A stretch of DNA of 64,000 bases from Photobacterium marinum (GTDB taxonomy: Bacteria; Pseudomonadota; Gammaproteobacteria; Enterobacterales; Vibrionaceae): positions 1 to 64,000 of the forward strand of contig NZ_AMZO01000033.1 of assembly GCF_000331515.1 (NCBI RefSeq), in the 5' to 3' direction. The position numbers and the translations under genes are program-made. This document shows, in pieces, positions 19,067-29,477 of this stretch; the stretch's first letter is position 1, and the number at the start of each line of letters is the position of its first letter. The notes beneath the pieces are model-generated. The model was not told where the DNA came from, made no database searches, and saw nothing but the letters and a program-made list of their open reading frames with translations.

Positions 19067-20527
19067 TTACAAAGTAATACCCGGTGACAGCTGTGACGGC
19101 AGCTCGGTTTGCTCCCCTTCCATTGATGCCATCGGATAAGCGCAATAATCTGCCGCGTAGTACGCACTCGGCCTCAGGTTACCTGACGCCCCCGGACCAC
19201 CGAACGGCGCATCACCACTGGCACCGGTCAGCTGGCGGTTACGATTCACAATACCGGCACGGATATGATCAATAAAGTACCGCCATTCATCATCATCCGT
19301 TGATACCAACCCTGCTGACAGACCATAACGGGTATCATTTGCCAATGTGACAGCCTGTTCTAAATCCCGGTAGCGGACGACCTGCAACAACGGGCCAAAG
19401 TACTCTTCATCCGGCAGTTCTGCTACCTGGCTAACTTCGACAATCGCCGGGGTGACAATCGCCCCCTGGCCACGTTTAGCTTCCAGTAAGATTTTTCCGC
19501 CAAGGTTCACCAGCTTGTCCTGAGCCAGGATAATGTTATCGGCGGCAACCTCGGATATCTGTGGTCCCATAAACGGCTGCGGCTCGGCAAACGGACCGTC
19601 AATTCTCAGCTCGGCGGTTGCTTCCACCAGCCGTTGCAACAGCGCATCTCCTTCATCACCTTGTGGCAGGTAAAGGCGACGGGCACAGGTACAGCGCTGA
19701 CCTGCACTGATAAACGCTGATTGAATAATAGTGTAGACAGTCGCGTCCAACCCGCCATAGTGTTCCGAAATCACCATCGGGTTGTTACCTCCCATCTCCA
19801 GAGCCAGCATCTTACCCGGATGACCGGCAAACTGACGATGGAGGATATGGCCGGTATTGGCACTGCCGGTAAAGAGCAGTCCATCAATGCCAGCCGAACC
19901 TGCCAGTGCCTCACCGGTTGCCCGGCCGCCCTGAACAAGGTTAATCACCCCGTCAGGCAATCCCGCTTCCTGCCACAGTTTCATCATCTCTTCCGCCACT
20001 TTCGGCGTCAGCTCTGACGGCTTGAAAACTACGGTATTGCCAGCTAACAAAGCTGGTACGATATGGCCGTTTGGCAGATGCCCCGGGAAGTTATAAGGCC
20101 CGAATACCGCCATGACTCCCAGCGGACGATGACGCAACACAGCCTGGGTACTTCCGGCCACCTCTTTCTGCCGGAAACCGGTCCGTTCCTCATACGCCCG
20201 CAATGAGATACCTATTTTGCCAACCATCGCCGCCGCTTCAGTCCGGGTTTCCCACAGCGGCTTGCCGGTTTCTTCTGCGATAGTGCGTGCTACCTCTTCG
20301 CCGTTAAGCTTTACCAGCTCAGCAAAACGCTCAACAACTGCCTGACGATCGGCAAAGCTCTTCTTGCGCCAGCCAACCAATGCCTGTCGGGCACTGGCTA
20401 CCGCCTGCTCAACCTGCTCGGCAGTCGCCCCCTGGCCATGCCAAATCACCTCCCCGCTAAACGGGTTGTGTGACTGCATAGCTTCACCTTTACCCGGCAA
20501 CCAGTTACCTGCAATCCACTGTGTCAT
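19067..20527 (-). CDS. astD: N-succinylglutamate 5-semialdehyde dehydrogenase
   Basis: 486 aa aldehyde dehydrogenase; fourth step of the arginine succinyltransferase pathway, oxidising succinylglutamate semialdehyde with NAD+. Visible motifs are FKPSELTPK, the glycine motif FTGSANTG, the general-base Glu in LEMGGNNP and the catalytic Cys in [10 protein letters not shown]. It starts [15 protein letters not shown]. It is 21 bp downstream of astA on the same strand. Confidence 0.94.
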   Translation of the reverse strand: MTQWIAGNWLPGKGEAMQSHNPFSGEVIWHGQGATAEQVEQAVASARQALVGWRKKSFADRQAVVERFAELVKLNGEEVARTIAEETGKPLWETRTEAAAMVGKIGISLRAYEERTGFRQKEVAGSTQAVLRHRPLGVMAVFGPYNFPGHLPNGHIVPALLAGNTVVFKPSELTPKVAEEMMKLWQEAGLPDGVINLVQGGRATGEALAGSAGIDGLLFTGSANTGHILHRQFAGHPGKMLALEMGGNNPMVISEHYGGLDATVYTIIQSAFISAGQRCTCARRLYLPQGDEGDALLQRLVEATAELRIDGPFAEPQPFMGPQISEVAADNIILAQDKLVNLGGKILLEAKRGQGAIVTPAIVEVSQVAELPDEEYFGPLLQVVRYRDLEQAVTLANDTRYGLSAGLVSTDDDEWRYFIDHIRAGIVNRNRQLTGASGDAPFGGPGASGNLRPSAYYAADYCAYPMASMEGEQTELPSQLSPGITL

Positions 20528-20548
20528 CTTGTTCTCCCCGTCTTACGA

Positions 20549-21562
20549 TTACGCGATCAAGCGAACCTGATCGCCGTTCTTAACCTGCAAAGCCTCTGCC
20601 ACCTCGGCACTAACGACTACTACCTGCTCATCGTTTTCAAAACGGACTTTGGCGGCCACAGCGCGGAAGTTGTCAAAAGAGACGTTGCTGACCAAGCAAT
20701 CCCGTCCGTTACCCGGCTCACCAATCGACACGGTACAGCTCTGGGAATGACGCACCGACTCAATATTTCGCACATCACACTCAACCGTCGGACCGGCATC
20801 AAAGATGTCGACATAACCACGGCAGGTAAACCCTTCCTGCTCCAGCAAACGTAATGCCGGGCGGGTTTTCTCATGCACCTCACCGATAACCGCCTGGGCT
20901 TCGTCACTCAGCAAGTTGACGTAAATCGGCAACTTCGGCATCAAATCAGCGATAAAGCCTTTCTTACCAATCCCGGTCAGATAATCAGCCAGGGTGAAAT
21001 CAATCGAGAAGAAATGCTCTTTCAGCCATTGCCAGAACGGCGAGTTCCCTTCTTCATCCGAGACGCCGCGCATTTCCGCGATAACCGTTTTATCAAAGCG
21101 CTCAGAATGTTCGGCCATCATCAAAAAGCGACACTTAGACAACAGGCGGCCATTCGAACCGTGACGCCACTCCGGACGCAGGAATAAGGTACAAAGCTCA
21201 CTGACCCCGGTGTAATCATTACCGAACGTCAGCACCTTCACCACATTATGGACATTGAGGCGGCGTGATGAATGCACCACGGTACTCAAGTGATAAGTAT
21301 AAAAAGGGGTATCCAACCCGATTGCGGCCTCTATTGCTGTGGTGCCGGCCACTTCACCGGTTTCTGTATCTTCAGCCACCATCAGGTAGCCTTCAGGCCC
21401 CGGTTTGGTTACCTCTTTGGCAAAACTCTCAATTGAATGCGCGATCTTGTTATTCAGGATCTCTTCATTCACCGGCAGTGAAGTAAAACCATGACCTGAC
21501 TCTTCGGCACATTGCAGCAGTGCCGGCAGATCGGCTTCAGTAATAGGACGTATAACCAGCAT
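20549..21562 (-). CDS. astA: Arginine N-succinyltransferase
   Basis: 337 aa, AstA family, starting MLVIRPITEADLPALLQCAEESG. It transfers succinyl from succinyl-CoA to arginine, the first step of arginine catabolism to glutamate. The GNAT-like N-terminal half and the C-terminal AstA beta domain (FENDEQVVVVSAEVAEALQV) are complete. It is 157 bp downstream of argD. astB and astE are not in this window, so the pathway here is incomplete unless they lie elsewhere. Confidence 0.95.
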   Translation of the reverse strand: MLVIRPITEADLPALLQCAEESGHGFTSLPVNEEILNNKIAHSIESFAKEVTKPGPEGYLMVAEDTETGEVAGTTAIEAAIGLDTPFYTYHLSTVVHSSRRLNVHNVVKVLTFGNDYTGVSELCTLFLRPEWRHGSNGRLLSKCRFLMMAEHSERFDKTVIAEMRGVSDEEGNSPFWQWLKEHFFSIDFTLADYLTGIGKKGFIADLMPKLPIYVNLLSDEAQAVIGEVHEKTRPALRLLEQEGFTCRGYVDIFDAGPTVECDVRNIESVRHSQSCTVSIGEPGNGRDCLVSNVSFDNFRAVAAKVRFENDEQVVVVSAEVAEALQVKNGDQVRLIA

Positions 21563-21719
21563 CGTACTCCCTCCTGATGCAGGTAGCGGGCAATGCCGCT
21601 AGCTAATCGTGATTAAACAATGGTTCTCCTGCCCGGATGTGTAGTGGGCAGGCTTTATCAGGCAGCCCGGCTCCTGCCAGCCGCCCGATAGTCCCTGTAG
21701 AATGTAGTAATGTCTGTAA

Positions 21720-22940
21720 TTAAGACTGGTGCAGTTTGGCGATAGCACGCTCAAGACGGGCCATGCCTTCATCAATATCAGCTTTATCAATCACCAGTGA
21801 CGGCGTGAAACGCACCACATTTGGCCCGGCAACCAATACCATCAGCCCTTCCTCACCGGCAGCCAGCAGAATGTCACGGGCACGCCCCTGCCACTGATCA
21901 TTGAGTGCGGCTCCTAAAAGCAAACCTTTACCGCGCACTTCAGAAAAAGTCGGGTACTTATCATTGATGCTCTCAAGCGCTTCGCGGAACCACAGTTCAC
22001 GCTGTGCAACCCCTTCCAGCACTTCAGGTTTGGTCACCTCATCGACCACTGCTTCGGCGACAGCGCAAGCCAGCGGGTTACCGCCATAAGTTGAACCGTG
22101 AGTACCCACTTTTAGATGCTTGGCTAGCTCAGAAGTTGTCAGCATGGCACCTATTGGGAAACCACCACCCAGAGATTTAGCGGTGCTGAGGATATCCGGA
22201 GTGACGCCAAGCCCCTGGTAGGCATAGAAGTTACCGGTACGACCGTTACCCGTCTGCACCTCATCAAAAATCAGCAGGGCATTGTGCTTGTCACACAGCT
22301 CACGGACGCCCTGAATAAATTCACTTGTTGGTGAAATAATCCCGCCTTCCCCCTGAAGCGGCTCCATCATCACAGCACAGGTATGCTCTGACATGTGCTC
22401 CGCCAATCCTTCAAGATCGTTGTAAGCCAGATGGGTGACATCGCCCGGCTTCGGCCCAAAGCCGTCAGAATAAGCCGCCTGACCACCGACGGTAACAGTA
22501 AAGAATGTCCGGCCGTGGAAACCCTGCTGGAAGGAGATGATTTCTGATTTTTCCGGACCGAATTTATCCGCAGCATATCGACGGGCCAGCTTTAAGGCCG
22601 CCTCATTAGCTTCAGCGCCGGAGTTGGCAAAAAAGACTTTCTCGGCAAAGCAATGTTCTGTCAGCTTCTTCGCCAGACGCAGCGCCGGTTCGTTGGTCAT
22701 GACATTACTCAAGTGCCACAATTTGCCCGCCTGCGCCTTAAGTGCACCAACCATTGCGGGATGACAATGCCCCAGACAGCTCACTGCAATACCGCCAGCA
22801 AAATCGATATATTCGCGGTCATCCTGATCCCACACTCGAGAACCCTGACCTTTAACCGGAATGATTTGCATTGGTGAATAACAAGGCACCATCACCTCAT
22901 CAAACAACTGACGTCCTACTTTGTGCTCCATCGTCATCAT
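21720..22940 (-). CDS. argD: Acetylornithine/succinylornithine aminotransferase
   Basis: 406 aa class III PLP aminotransferase; the PLP lysine is in [14 protein letters not shown]. ArgD and AstC are the same fold, and one enzyme often serves both arginine synthesis (acetylornithine) and the AST pathway (succinylornithine). The neighbours astA and astD argue for the catabolic role, while the absence of another copy in view leaves the biosynthetic role open. The start has tandem ATGs (22940 and 22937) behind AGAAGGA. Confidence 0.92.
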   Translation of the reverse strand: MMTMEHKVGRQLFDEVMVPCYSPMQIIPVKGQGSRVWDQDDREYIDFAGGIAVSCLGHCHPAMVGALKAQAGKLWHLSNVMTNEPALRLAKKLTEHCFAEKVFFANSGAEANEAALKLARRYAADKFGPEKSEIISFQQGFHGRTFFTVTVGGQAAYSDGFGPKPGDVTHLAYNDLEGLAEHMSEHTCAVMMEPLQGEGGIISPTSEFIQGVRELCDKHNALLIFDEVQTGNGRTGNFYAYQGLGVTPDILSTAKSLGGGFPIGAMLTTSELAKHLKVGTHGSTYGGNPLACAVAEAVVDEVTKPEVLEGVAQRELWFREALESINDKYPTFSEVRGKGLLLGAALNDQWQGRARDILLAAGEEGLMVLVAGPNVVRFTPSLVIDKADIDEGMARLERAIAKLHQS

Positions 22941-23337
22941 CGTATCCTTCTGTGATTTTTACCTTAAGCATAGTATTTACATTTTATTAACCAATTCCAA
23001 TAGCAGAATATTTTTTTATCTCAACTTTTGGTTGGCTTATTCGCTAAAACAAACATACTTATGCACACTTAAGGAAAAATTATTAACCCCCTCTGGGAAA
23101 AAGGTCTCTTTCCACATAGGAAAGTGTGTTTGTCTCCAACCTAAACACGCATAAAATTTCCACAGAAAAAATGCAGGCAAAAATAAACAGAATGTTAAGA
23201 AAGGTGAGGGAGATCGCGCAAATCTTCGGGCTTTTGCCTTACAAGCCGCATTTATCGGTACGGATTTACGCCATAAAGCAGATAGAGAAACCACTAATTA
23301 GTGGCTTAGAGTAGGATAAAATACTGAAGATATAAGA
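22941..23337. other. pabA-argD spacer, no gene recognised
   Basis: 397 bp, AT-rich, between pabA and argD, both on the minus strand. It must hold the argD-astA-astD promoter. I looked for ARG boxes and found no convincing pair; only partial matches such as TGCATAAGTATG. A minus-strand frame (23037-23294) has no good ribosome binding site or family match. A small palindrome CCACTAATTAGTGG lies at 23291-23304, about 35 bp past the pabA stop. Confidence 0.5.
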
Positions 23338-23922
23338 TCAGGCCGCCTTTCGGCGAAGAAAGTTAGCCAGAAGCTGATGGCCCTGTTCGGTCAGAATGCT
23401 CTCGGGATGGAACTGAACCCCTTCAATTGGCAAAGACTTATGGGCAATACCCATGATCTCGTCAAATTCACCGTCCAGCTCTGTCCAAGCGGTAACCTCA
23501 AAACAGTCCGGCAGGGTATCCGCTTTGACGACCAGCGAGTGATAGCGGGTGACGGTCAGCGGGTTATTCAATCCAGCAAATACGCTGCGGTCAGTATGTA
23601 CTACAGGTGATGTCTTGCCGTGCATCACCTGACGGGCTCGTACCACTTCAGCCCCGAAAACTTGGGCTATCGACTGGTGTCCGAGGCACACACCCAGGAT
23701 CGGCAGCTTACCGGCAAAATGCTCAATCGCCCGAAGGGAAATCCCGGCTTCACTCGGCGTACACGGCCCAGGGGAAATCACCAGGTGAGACGGTGCCAGC
23801 GCTTCAATGCCTGCAAGATCGATTTCGTCGTTACGCACAACTTTCACCTGCGCACCCAACTCACAAAAATACTGGTACAGGTTATAAGTAAAAGAGTCGT
23901 AGTTATCGATGATCAGCAGCAT
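23338..23922 (-). CDS. pabA: Aminodeoxychorismate/anthranilate synthase glutaminase component
   Basis: 194 aa class I glutamine amidotransferase. The catalytic Cys is in GVCLGHQS, and His-Glu is in HPES. It supplies ammonia to PabB for 4-amino-4-deoxychorismate in folate synthesis and may also serve anthranilate synthase. It starts [19 protein letters not shown]. pabB is not in the window. It lies downstream of the trpS terminator, so it has its own promoter. Confidence 0.92.
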   Translation of the reverse strand: MLLIIDNYDSFTYNLYQYFCELGAQVKVVRNDEIDLAGIEALAPSHLVISPGPCTPSEAGISLRAIEHFAGKLPILGVCLGHQSIAQVFGAEVVRARQVMHGKTSPVVHTDRSVFAGLNNPLTVTRYHSLVVKADTLPDCFEVTAWTELDGEFDEIMGIAHKSLPIEGVQFHPESILTEQGHQLLANFLRRKAA

Positions 23923-23993
23923 TAGATACGTCAGCTCCCTGAGTGGATTGGCGGTCTATTTTGCTACAGGGAAACAGAAAGGCAAGTCATGAA

Positions 23994-24020
23994 GAAAAAA
24001 ACCGGCCAAAAGGCCGGTTT
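23994..24020 (-). terminator. trpS intrinsic terminator
   Basis: On the minus strand AAACCGGCC, a TTTT loop and GGCCGG are followed by a run of T, 28 bp past the trpS stop. Confidence 0.88.
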
Positions 24021-24047
24021 CAAAGCAAAATCGCAGGGAAAAAGCCA

Positions 24048-25064
24048 TTAAGGACGGGCTACAAAACCCACCGCTTCGTAAGCTTTCTTCAGCGTTACCG
24101 CAGCACGGGCAGACGCTTTTTCTGCACCGGCTTTCATTACTGAATCCATGTAAGCACGGTCTTCGCGAATACGCTTGTATTCAGCCTGTACCGGCTCCAG
24201 CATCGCAACGATAGCTTCACCCACGTCTTTCTTGAACGGGCCGTACATCTCTACACCTTTGTACTGGGCTTCAATCTCTTCAAACGACTTACCGGTCGCG
24301 GCAGAGTACAGACCCATCAGGTTAGAAATACCGGCTTTGTTTTCCAGATCGTGTGCAATGCGTGGCGGATTTTCCGGATCCGTCTGCGCCTTGTTGATCT
24401 TCTTGATGATCGACTTCGGCTCTTCCAGCAGGGTAATTACGTTCTTGCGGTTGGCATCTGACTTGGACATTTTCTTGGTAGCGTCCTGCAGGCTCATTAC
24501 ACGCGCGCCCACTTGCGGAATATAAGGCTCCGGCACCTGGAAGATTTCTTCGTCGTTGCCGTAAATGTTGTTGAAACGGATAGCGATATCGCGAGCCAGC
24601 TCCAGATGCTGCTTCTGATCACTACCAACCGGCACTTGGTGAGCACCGTACAGCAGGATATCTGCCGCCATCAGTACCGGGTAGTCGAACAGACCGACGT
24701 TAACGTCGTTTGCGTGGCGCTGCGACTTGTCTTTGAACTGGGTCATACGGCTCAGCTCACCCATTTGGGTGTAGCAGTTCAGCAACCAGCCAAGCTGGGC
24801 ATGCTCAGGCACGTGCGACTGAACGAACAGTGTGCTCTTCTTAGGGTCAACACCAACAGCAAGACAAACCGCCAGCGCATCCAGCGTTGCTTCACGCAAT
24901 GCTTGAGGATCCTGGCGTACAGTGATGGCGTGTAGATCGACAACACAGTACTGGCAATCATAATCATCCTGCATCTGTTCCCACTGACGCAGCGCACCCA
25001 GATAGTTACCGATACTTAATTCGCCAGAAGGCTGCACGCCACTCAATACAATGGGTTTAGTCAT
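24048..25064 (-). CDS. trpS: Tryptophanyl-tRNA synthetase
   Basis: 338 aa class I synthetase, starting [24 protein letters not shown]. The HIGH-like motif is SIGN and the KMSKS loop is KKMSKSDA. It charges tRNA-Trp in the cytoplasm. It ends the dam-rpe-gph-trpS run, 92 bp after gph, with a small hairpin in the gap, as in E. coli. Confidence 0.97.
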   Translation of the reverse strand: MTKPIVLSGVQPSGELSIGNYLGALRQWEQMQDDYDCQYCVVDLHAITVRQDPQALREATLDALAVCLAVGVDPKKSTLFVQSHVPEHAQLGWLLNCYTQMGELSRMTQFKDKSQRHANDVNVGLFDYPVLMAADILLYGAHQVPVGSDQKQHLELARDIAIRFNNIYGNDEEIFQVPEPYIPQVGARVMSLQDATKKMSKSDANRKNVITLLEEPKSIIKKINKAQTDPENPPRIAHDLENKAGISNLMGLYSAATGKSFEEIEAQYKGVEMYGPFKKDVGEAIVAMLEPVQAEYKRIREDRAYMDSVMKAGAEKASARAAVTLKKAYEAVGFVARP

Positions 25065-25094
25065 GATGAGATTTTCCTATGTCACTCAAATAAG

Positions 25095-25112
25095 CAGCGG
25101 CTTTCGCCGCTG
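25095..25112 (-). other. Small hairpin in the gph-trpS spacer
   Basis: On the minus strand CAGCGGC, a GAAA tetraloop and GCCGCTG form a 7-bp stem followed by CTTATTTG. The T content is low, so it is a weak terminator or an RNA processing or stabilising hairpin. Confidence 0.45.
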
Positions 25113-25156
25113 ACTAAAATTCAAAACTTGCTGTCAGCCAATTGGGGCTGAACGTA

Positions 25157-25846
25157 CTAGCTGCCTAGTTTAACCACATCTGCCAGCAGGCTGAAGTGAT
25201 CCAGCACAATATCGGGATCACTAGCACTGATTGGCTGGCCATAGTTGTAGCCATAGGTCAGTCCGACAACATAACATGTTGCCGCTTTACCCGCCAAGAT
25301 ATCATTGCGCGAATCACCGACCATCAGTATCTCTGAAGCCGCCAGCTGATGTTTTTCCATCAACCAGTGCAAGGCAAATGGATCCGGCTTTTTCAGCAGG
25401 AAAGTGTCACCACCGATCACATCGACAAAATAGTCGGCAATACCATGTTGCTCGAGCAAATGCGGGACAAACTGAGACGGCTTGTTGGTCACAATAGCCA
25501 TCGGTACATTAGCCTGATGGAATGCTGCCAGGGTTTCTTTTACCCCCGGGTACAACTTGCTCTGTTTATGGCCGCCTTCTTCATAAAAGCGGTTAAACAG
25601 TTGGCGGGCCTCTTGATGCAGAGCCGGATCCAAATCCGGGTCGATATCCTGGCTGCGACTCAATGCCCGGCTGATCAGAATATCAGCACCATTACCAATC
25701 CAAGTCGTCACCTGCTCAACCGTTACCGGCGGAAAACCCAGGGCCTGAACGGCCTTGTCAGTTGCATCAGCCAGATCAGGAACGCTGTCGATCAGCGTTC
25801 CATCAAGGTCGAAAGCAATGAAACGAATACCTTCGAGATGTGCCAT
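25157..25846 (-). CDS. gph: Phosphoglycolate phosphatase
   Basis: 229 aa HAD hydrolase. The nucleophile motif FDLDGTLIDS is at residues 12-21 and later HAD motifs (IVTNKPSQF, KKPDPFAL, MVGDSRNDI) are present. It removes phosphoglycolate formed in DNA repair and metabolism. The start codon overlaps the rpe stop by one base (TAATG), so it is co-transcribed with rpe. Confidence 0.94.
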   Translation of the reverse strand: MAHLEGIRFIAFDLDGTLIDSVPDLADATDKAVQALGFPPVTVEQVTTWIGNGADILISRALSRSQDIDPDLDPALHQEARQLFNRFYEEGGHKQSKLYPGVKETLAAFHQANVPMAIVTNKPSQFVPHLLEQHGIADYFVDVIGGDTFLLKKPDPFALHWLMEKHQLAASEILMVGDSRNDILAGKAATCYVVGLTYGYNYGQPISASDPDIVLDHFSLLADVVKLGS

Positions 25847-26520
25847 TAACGCGTTACCTTAGCCAGCTCTGCACGCATTTCATCAATAACAGCTTTGTAA
25901 TCCGGCTGGCTGAAAATAGCAGAACCGGCAACAAACATATCAGCTCCCGCTTCAGCGATTTCACGAATGTTGTCGACTTTCACGCCACCATCGATTTCCA
26001 GGCGGATCTTACGACCAGAAGCATCAATGCGCTTACGCACTTCGCGCAGCTTATCCATAGTTGACGGAATGAATGACTGACCACCGAAGCCAGGGTTAAC
26101 TGACATCAGCAGGATCAGATCTACTTTATCCATGATGTAGTCAAGGTAATGCAGCGGCGTTGCCGGGTTAAATACTACACCCGCCTGACAGCCGTGTTCT
26201 TTAATCAGCTGCAGAGTGCGGTCAAGGTGGTCGGTTGCCTCGGCATGCACCGTGATCATAGTGGCGCCGGCCTTGGCAAAGTCAGGGATAATACGGTCAA
26301 CAGGCTTGACCATAAGGTGCACATCAATCGGAGCGGTAATACCGTAGTCACGCAGTGCCTTGCACACCGGGGCCCCAAAAGTCAGGTTCGGCACATAGTG
26401 ATTGTCCATCACATCAAAGTGCACGACATCGGCACCTGCAGCCAGTACTTTCTCGACATCTTCACCAAGACGGGCAAAGTCTGCAGACAGGATAGATGGA
26501 GCGATCAAAAAGTCCTTCAT
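25846..26520 (-). CDS. rpe: Ribulose-phosphate 3-epimerase
   Basis: 224 aa TIM barrel with conserved [21 protein letters not shown] and [10 protein letters not shown]. It interconverts ribulose-5-phosphate and xylulose-5-phosphate in the pentose phosphate pathway and needs a metal ion. It starts [19 protein letters not shown]. In E. coli it lies in the same damX-dam-rpe-gph-trpS superoperon; here a plus-strand DUF2970 gene separates it from dam. Confidence 0.96.
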   Translation of the reverse strand: MKDFLIAPSILSADFARLGEDVEKVLAAGADVVHFDVMDNHYVPNLTFGAPVCKALRDYGITAPIDVHLMVKPVDRIIPDFAKAGATMITVHAEATDHLDRTLQLIKEHGCQAGVVFNPATPLHYLDYIMDKVDLILLMSVNPGFGGQSFIPSTMDKLREVRKRIDASGRKIRLEIDGGVKVDNIREIAEAGADMFVAGSAIFSQPDYKAVIDEMRAELAKVTR

Positions 26521-26655
26521 GTTCAGCCTCTATACGGTACATACGAAAACGTTATCGAAATCGACGCAATTCTACCCGATCCGGCTAATGTTGTCTTATA
26601 TCACACCAAATAATTACCAGAGCAATCAGTAAGGAAGAAATAGAGAAGCCAAGTG

Positions 26656-26676
26656 CAAGGTACAAGGTACAAGGTG
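26656..26676 (+). repeat. Three tandem heptamers CAAGGTA/CAAGGTG
   Basis: CAAGGTA, CAAGGTA and CAAGGTG occur head to tail in the rpe-DUF2970 spacer. This is a short simple repeat, possibly a remnant of a longer intergenic minisatellite. Confidence 0.8.
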
Positions 26677-26723
26677 CCAAAAATATTGAGAAGATAACCG
26701 TAATCAACGAGAGAAGGAGCAGA

Positions 26724-26945
26724 ATGCGCGAAACATCAGAGCAAGAACAGAAACCGACTGGCAAGAAAAAGAACCTTGCGCTCAGTGTAGCCGCAGCTTT
26801 GTTTGGTGTGCAGTCAGAACAAAACCGCCAACAGGATTTCAGCGAAAAAAGCCCATGGCCATTTATTGCAGCCGGTATTGTCGCTATTGCAATCTTTATC
26901 GGGCTGCTGCTTGCCATTGTTATGGCCGTGACGGCAACCCGCTAA
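26724..26945 (+). CDS. DUF2970 family single-pass membrane protein
   Basis: 73 aa. The body (ALSVAAALFGVQSEQNRQQDF) matches the DUF2970 pattern and a single membrane helix follows (about residues 46-69, FIAAGIVAIAIFIGLLLAIV). The function is unknown. It is on the opposite strand to dam and rpe, and so interrupts the operon seen in E. coli. A GAGAAGGAG ribosome binding site supports the start. Confidence 0.8.
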   Translation: MRETSEQEQKPTGKKKNLALSVAAALFGVQSEQNRQQDFSEKSPWPFIAAGIVAIAIFIGLLLAIVMAVTATR

Positions 26946-26976
26946 TAACAGGTCCAGTTACTTCAAGAAGAGTAAA

Positions 26977-27801
26977 TCAGGAAGAGGTTGGCTTGAACAA
27001 CGCCAGCAGTTCATCCACCTTATTACGACCACCGCCATTACGGCTGATTGTGCGCTTAACCTTCACCACCGACAACTCCGCACCATGGTACAGGCGACGG
27101 GTCAACGTAGTGTCATGGTTCGAGATCAGTACCGGAATATCACGCTCTGCCGCAGCTTTCTCAGCTACATCAGCCAGTGCAGCCTGATCATCCAAGCTAA
27201 AACCGTTACCAGCATAAGAGGTAAAGTTTGCCGTGGTCGACAACGGTGCATATGGAGGATCGCAATAAATCACGCAACCTTTACGAGCTCGGGAAAAAGT
27301 CTGTTGGTAACCTTCACAAACAAAAGTGGCACGCTTGGCTTTTTCAGAAAACGCGTACATTTCCTCTTCCGGGAAATACGGCTTTTTATAAGAGCCGAAC
27401 GGCACATTGAAACCACCCTTTTTGTTATAACGACACAAGCCGTTAAAACCATGACGGTTCATATATAGGAAATACAACGAACGCTGATACGGATCTCGCG
27501 ATTGATTGAACTCATCGCGGATTTCCAGGTAGGCCCCTTTTTGGTTGAACTCCGGAGTAAACAACGCCCTGGCATCTTTAACAAATTGCTCAGGCTTTTC
27601 CTTGAGGATATTGTACAGGTTAATCAGATCCGGGTTGATATCAGCCAGCAGATACTGCTCAAAGTCCGTATTCAAAAATACCGAACCAGCCCCGACAAAC
27701 GGCTCAACCAATTTCCGTGCAGGTGGCAAATGACGCTCGATTTCCTCGACCAGAGAGTACTTCCCCCCAGCCCATTTAAGGAATGCTCGTTGCTTTTTCA
27801 T
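26977..27801 (-). CDS. dam: DNA adenine methylase (GATC)
   Basis: 274 aa. The SAM-binding EPFVGAGSVF and catalytic DPPYAPL motifs are present, with KWAGGKY at the N-terminus. It methylates adenine in GATC, guiding mismatch repair and replication initiation; dam is essential in V. cholerae because of its second chromosome. It is 108 bp downstream of damX. Confidence 0.96.
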   Translation of the reverse strand: MKKQRAFLKWAGGKYSLVEEIERHLPPARKLVEPFVGAGSVFLNTDFEQYLLADINPDLINLYNILKEKPEQFVKDARALFTPEFNQKGAYLEIRDEFNQSRDPYQRSLYFLYMNRHGFNGLCRYNKKGGFNVPFGSYKKPYFPEEEMYAFSEKAKRATFVCEGYQQTFSRARKGCVIYCDPPYAPLSTTANFTSYAGNGFSLDDQAALADVAEKAAAERDIPVLISNHDTTLTRRLYHGAELSVVKVKRTISRNGGGRNKVDELLALFKPTSS

Positions 27802-27909
27802 TCAGCTACCCACCACCAATACCGATATTGTTACGAAAGGTGGCGGATTGTACCTCATTTCACACCCGGTCTGATACCAATTCACGTAAATATCTGCTAA
27901 CTGGTGCGA

Positions 27910-29463
27910 TTATTTCACCCGATCAATTTCACGGTGGATTTGCGCATAAGATTTCACCCATGGCTGCACAGCTTGAAGCCTTTGCGGCAATCGGGTTTCT
28001 GCCTTACGTGCTGAAATCATATCCGGGTAATCACCGGTGATAATAATGAACCAAGGTTCACCGTTACGGCGGGTTTCATAAATGGTCGCGATCCGAGAAA
28101 TGTCATATTCGGCAATAAACTGATTCGCCGCCGACATCGACTTCAATGCCGCCAGCTGCAACGCATAATGGCGGCGATCCACAGTTTTCAGCTCAGCACC
28201 CGGCACAGAACGGCGGGCACTTGGCTGCGGTGCAACAACAGCTACCGGAGCAGCCTCTTCCGGCTGAACCTGAGAAACAGAAGGTCTTGCATCCAAAGCA
28301 GTTTCCGAAACCGGAGCGGTTTGCTCTTCCAGCATATCGGTAACAGCCGCTTCAACATCAGGCCGCATCGCCAGAGCCTGCTCTCCGGTACCACCCTGCT
28401 CCTGTTCGGAGATCATGGCATCAACCACATCGGAAGGCACTACCACTCGCTTGCTCTCTTCGCTGTTGCGCCCGACCGTCAGTCCTTCAGTCACCACCTG
28501 AGGTGGCAACGAGTCAGTATTATCCACCATTTGCTCTTCAACCACTTCCGTTTCCGGTTGTGATTGTGGTGCTTCTTCAGCAGCGAGCAACTCCTGTTGG
28601 TCAAAACGCCCACTCGACATTACCGGTTCCGGCAGGGTTTCATAGTCCTGTGGTTCACTCTGCTCAGTAACAGAAGCCGGCTCATCACCCGGAATAAACA
28701 TAAATGCCACACCAGCAGCCACCAGTGCCAGTAATGCCACCAGCAGCAACATCGGGGAAATTTTGCGTGAAGAAGAACCTGCCATATTCGTTTGCTCCGT
28801 TTGCTGAAGCTGCATCAGGGCACCCGGTGTCGGTGCCGTTGCTGCCGCTTTTTCTTTAAGAGATCGCCTTCCTGGTGCGTCCAGCCTGTCTCTGGCAAAA
28901 ACCACTTCGACAAAGGTTTGTACTTCTTGTTCCGTTAAATCGGTAATTTCCAGTTCAATCGGTGCCTGCCCCTGACCATGAGATACCCGGCTCAAGTATT
29001 TATCCAACTTGCCGCTTTGGCTAAACAATAGCACATTGACCTGCCACCCCGGGCGGGCCTGTGCGCTCTGTACCAACGCCCAAAGCTCGGCAATCAGAGA
29101 CGGACTGAGTAACTGTGCATCATCGATAACAATCAACAGGTTAGCACCACTGTCGACAAACAGCCGATCAACACTCTGCTGCAGCGGATCCTGCTCATTG
29201 AAGACGGCTTGAAAAGCCAATTGCTTAAGAATAATAGAACGATGCTGGCTGTCATTCTGGGCCGGATGACACATTAACAACGCCTGGTTACTATTACCGG
29301 CCCATAGCTCAAGATAACGCTGAGCCAGCCAGGTCTTACCGGTGCCTTCACGGCCGGTAATTTGAATAAGGTTGGAACTAAAACGAGTAAGAAATTGAAT
29401 ACGGGAAAGAAGTTGAATCTGGCTGTCCAGATCCAGCATGGCGACCTGAATGTCACTCGTCAT
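27910..29463 (-). CDS. damX: DamX: AAA ATPase, membrane helix and SPOR domain
   Basis: 517 aa. Residues about 15-200 form an ExeA-like AAA ATPase, with Walker A GREGTGKT (37-44) and Walker B LLIVIDDAQ (109-117). One membrane helix follows at about 238-258, then a Pro/Glu-rich linker, and a C-terminal SPOR domain (about 435-512) that binds denuded peptidoglycan at the division septum. E. coli DamX has the helix and SPOR domain but, as I recall, no ATPase domain. It sits between aroB and dam, as usual. Confidence 0.88.
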   Translation of the reverse strand: MTSDIQVAMLDLDSQIQLLSRIQFLTRFSSNLIQITGREGTGKTWLAQRYLELWAGNSNQALLMCHPAQNDSQHRSIILKQLAFQAVFNEQDPLQQSVDRLFVDSGANLLIVIDDAQLLSPSLIAELWALVQSAQARPGWQVNVLLFSQSGKLDKYLSRVSHGQGQAPIELEITDLTEQEVQTFVEVVFARDRLDAPGRRSLKEKAAATAPTPGALMQLQQTEQTNMAGSSSRKISPMLLLVALLALVAAGVAFMFIPGDEPASVTEQSEPQDYETLPEPVMSSGRFDQQELLAAEEAPQSQPETEVVEEQMVDNTDSLPPQVVTEGLTVGRNSEESKRVVVPSDVVDAMISEQEQGGTGEQALAMRPDVEAAVTDMLEEQTAPVSETALDARPSVSQVQPEEAAPVAVVAPQPSARRSVPGAELKTVDRRHYALQLAALKSMSAANQFIAEYDISRIATIYETRRNGEPWFIIITGDYPDMISARKAETRLPQRLQAVQPWVKSYAQIHREIDRVK

Positions 29464-29477
29464 GGTAATTCACAGCT

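Noticed and set aside
23037..23294. 85-codon minus-strand ORF between pabA and argD
   Set aside because: No good ribosome binding site, aromatic-rich composition as expected of AT-rich spacer, no family match.
22941..23337. Possible ARG boxes upstream of argD
   Set aside because: Only partial matches and no pair at 3-bp spacing, unlike the argC operator.
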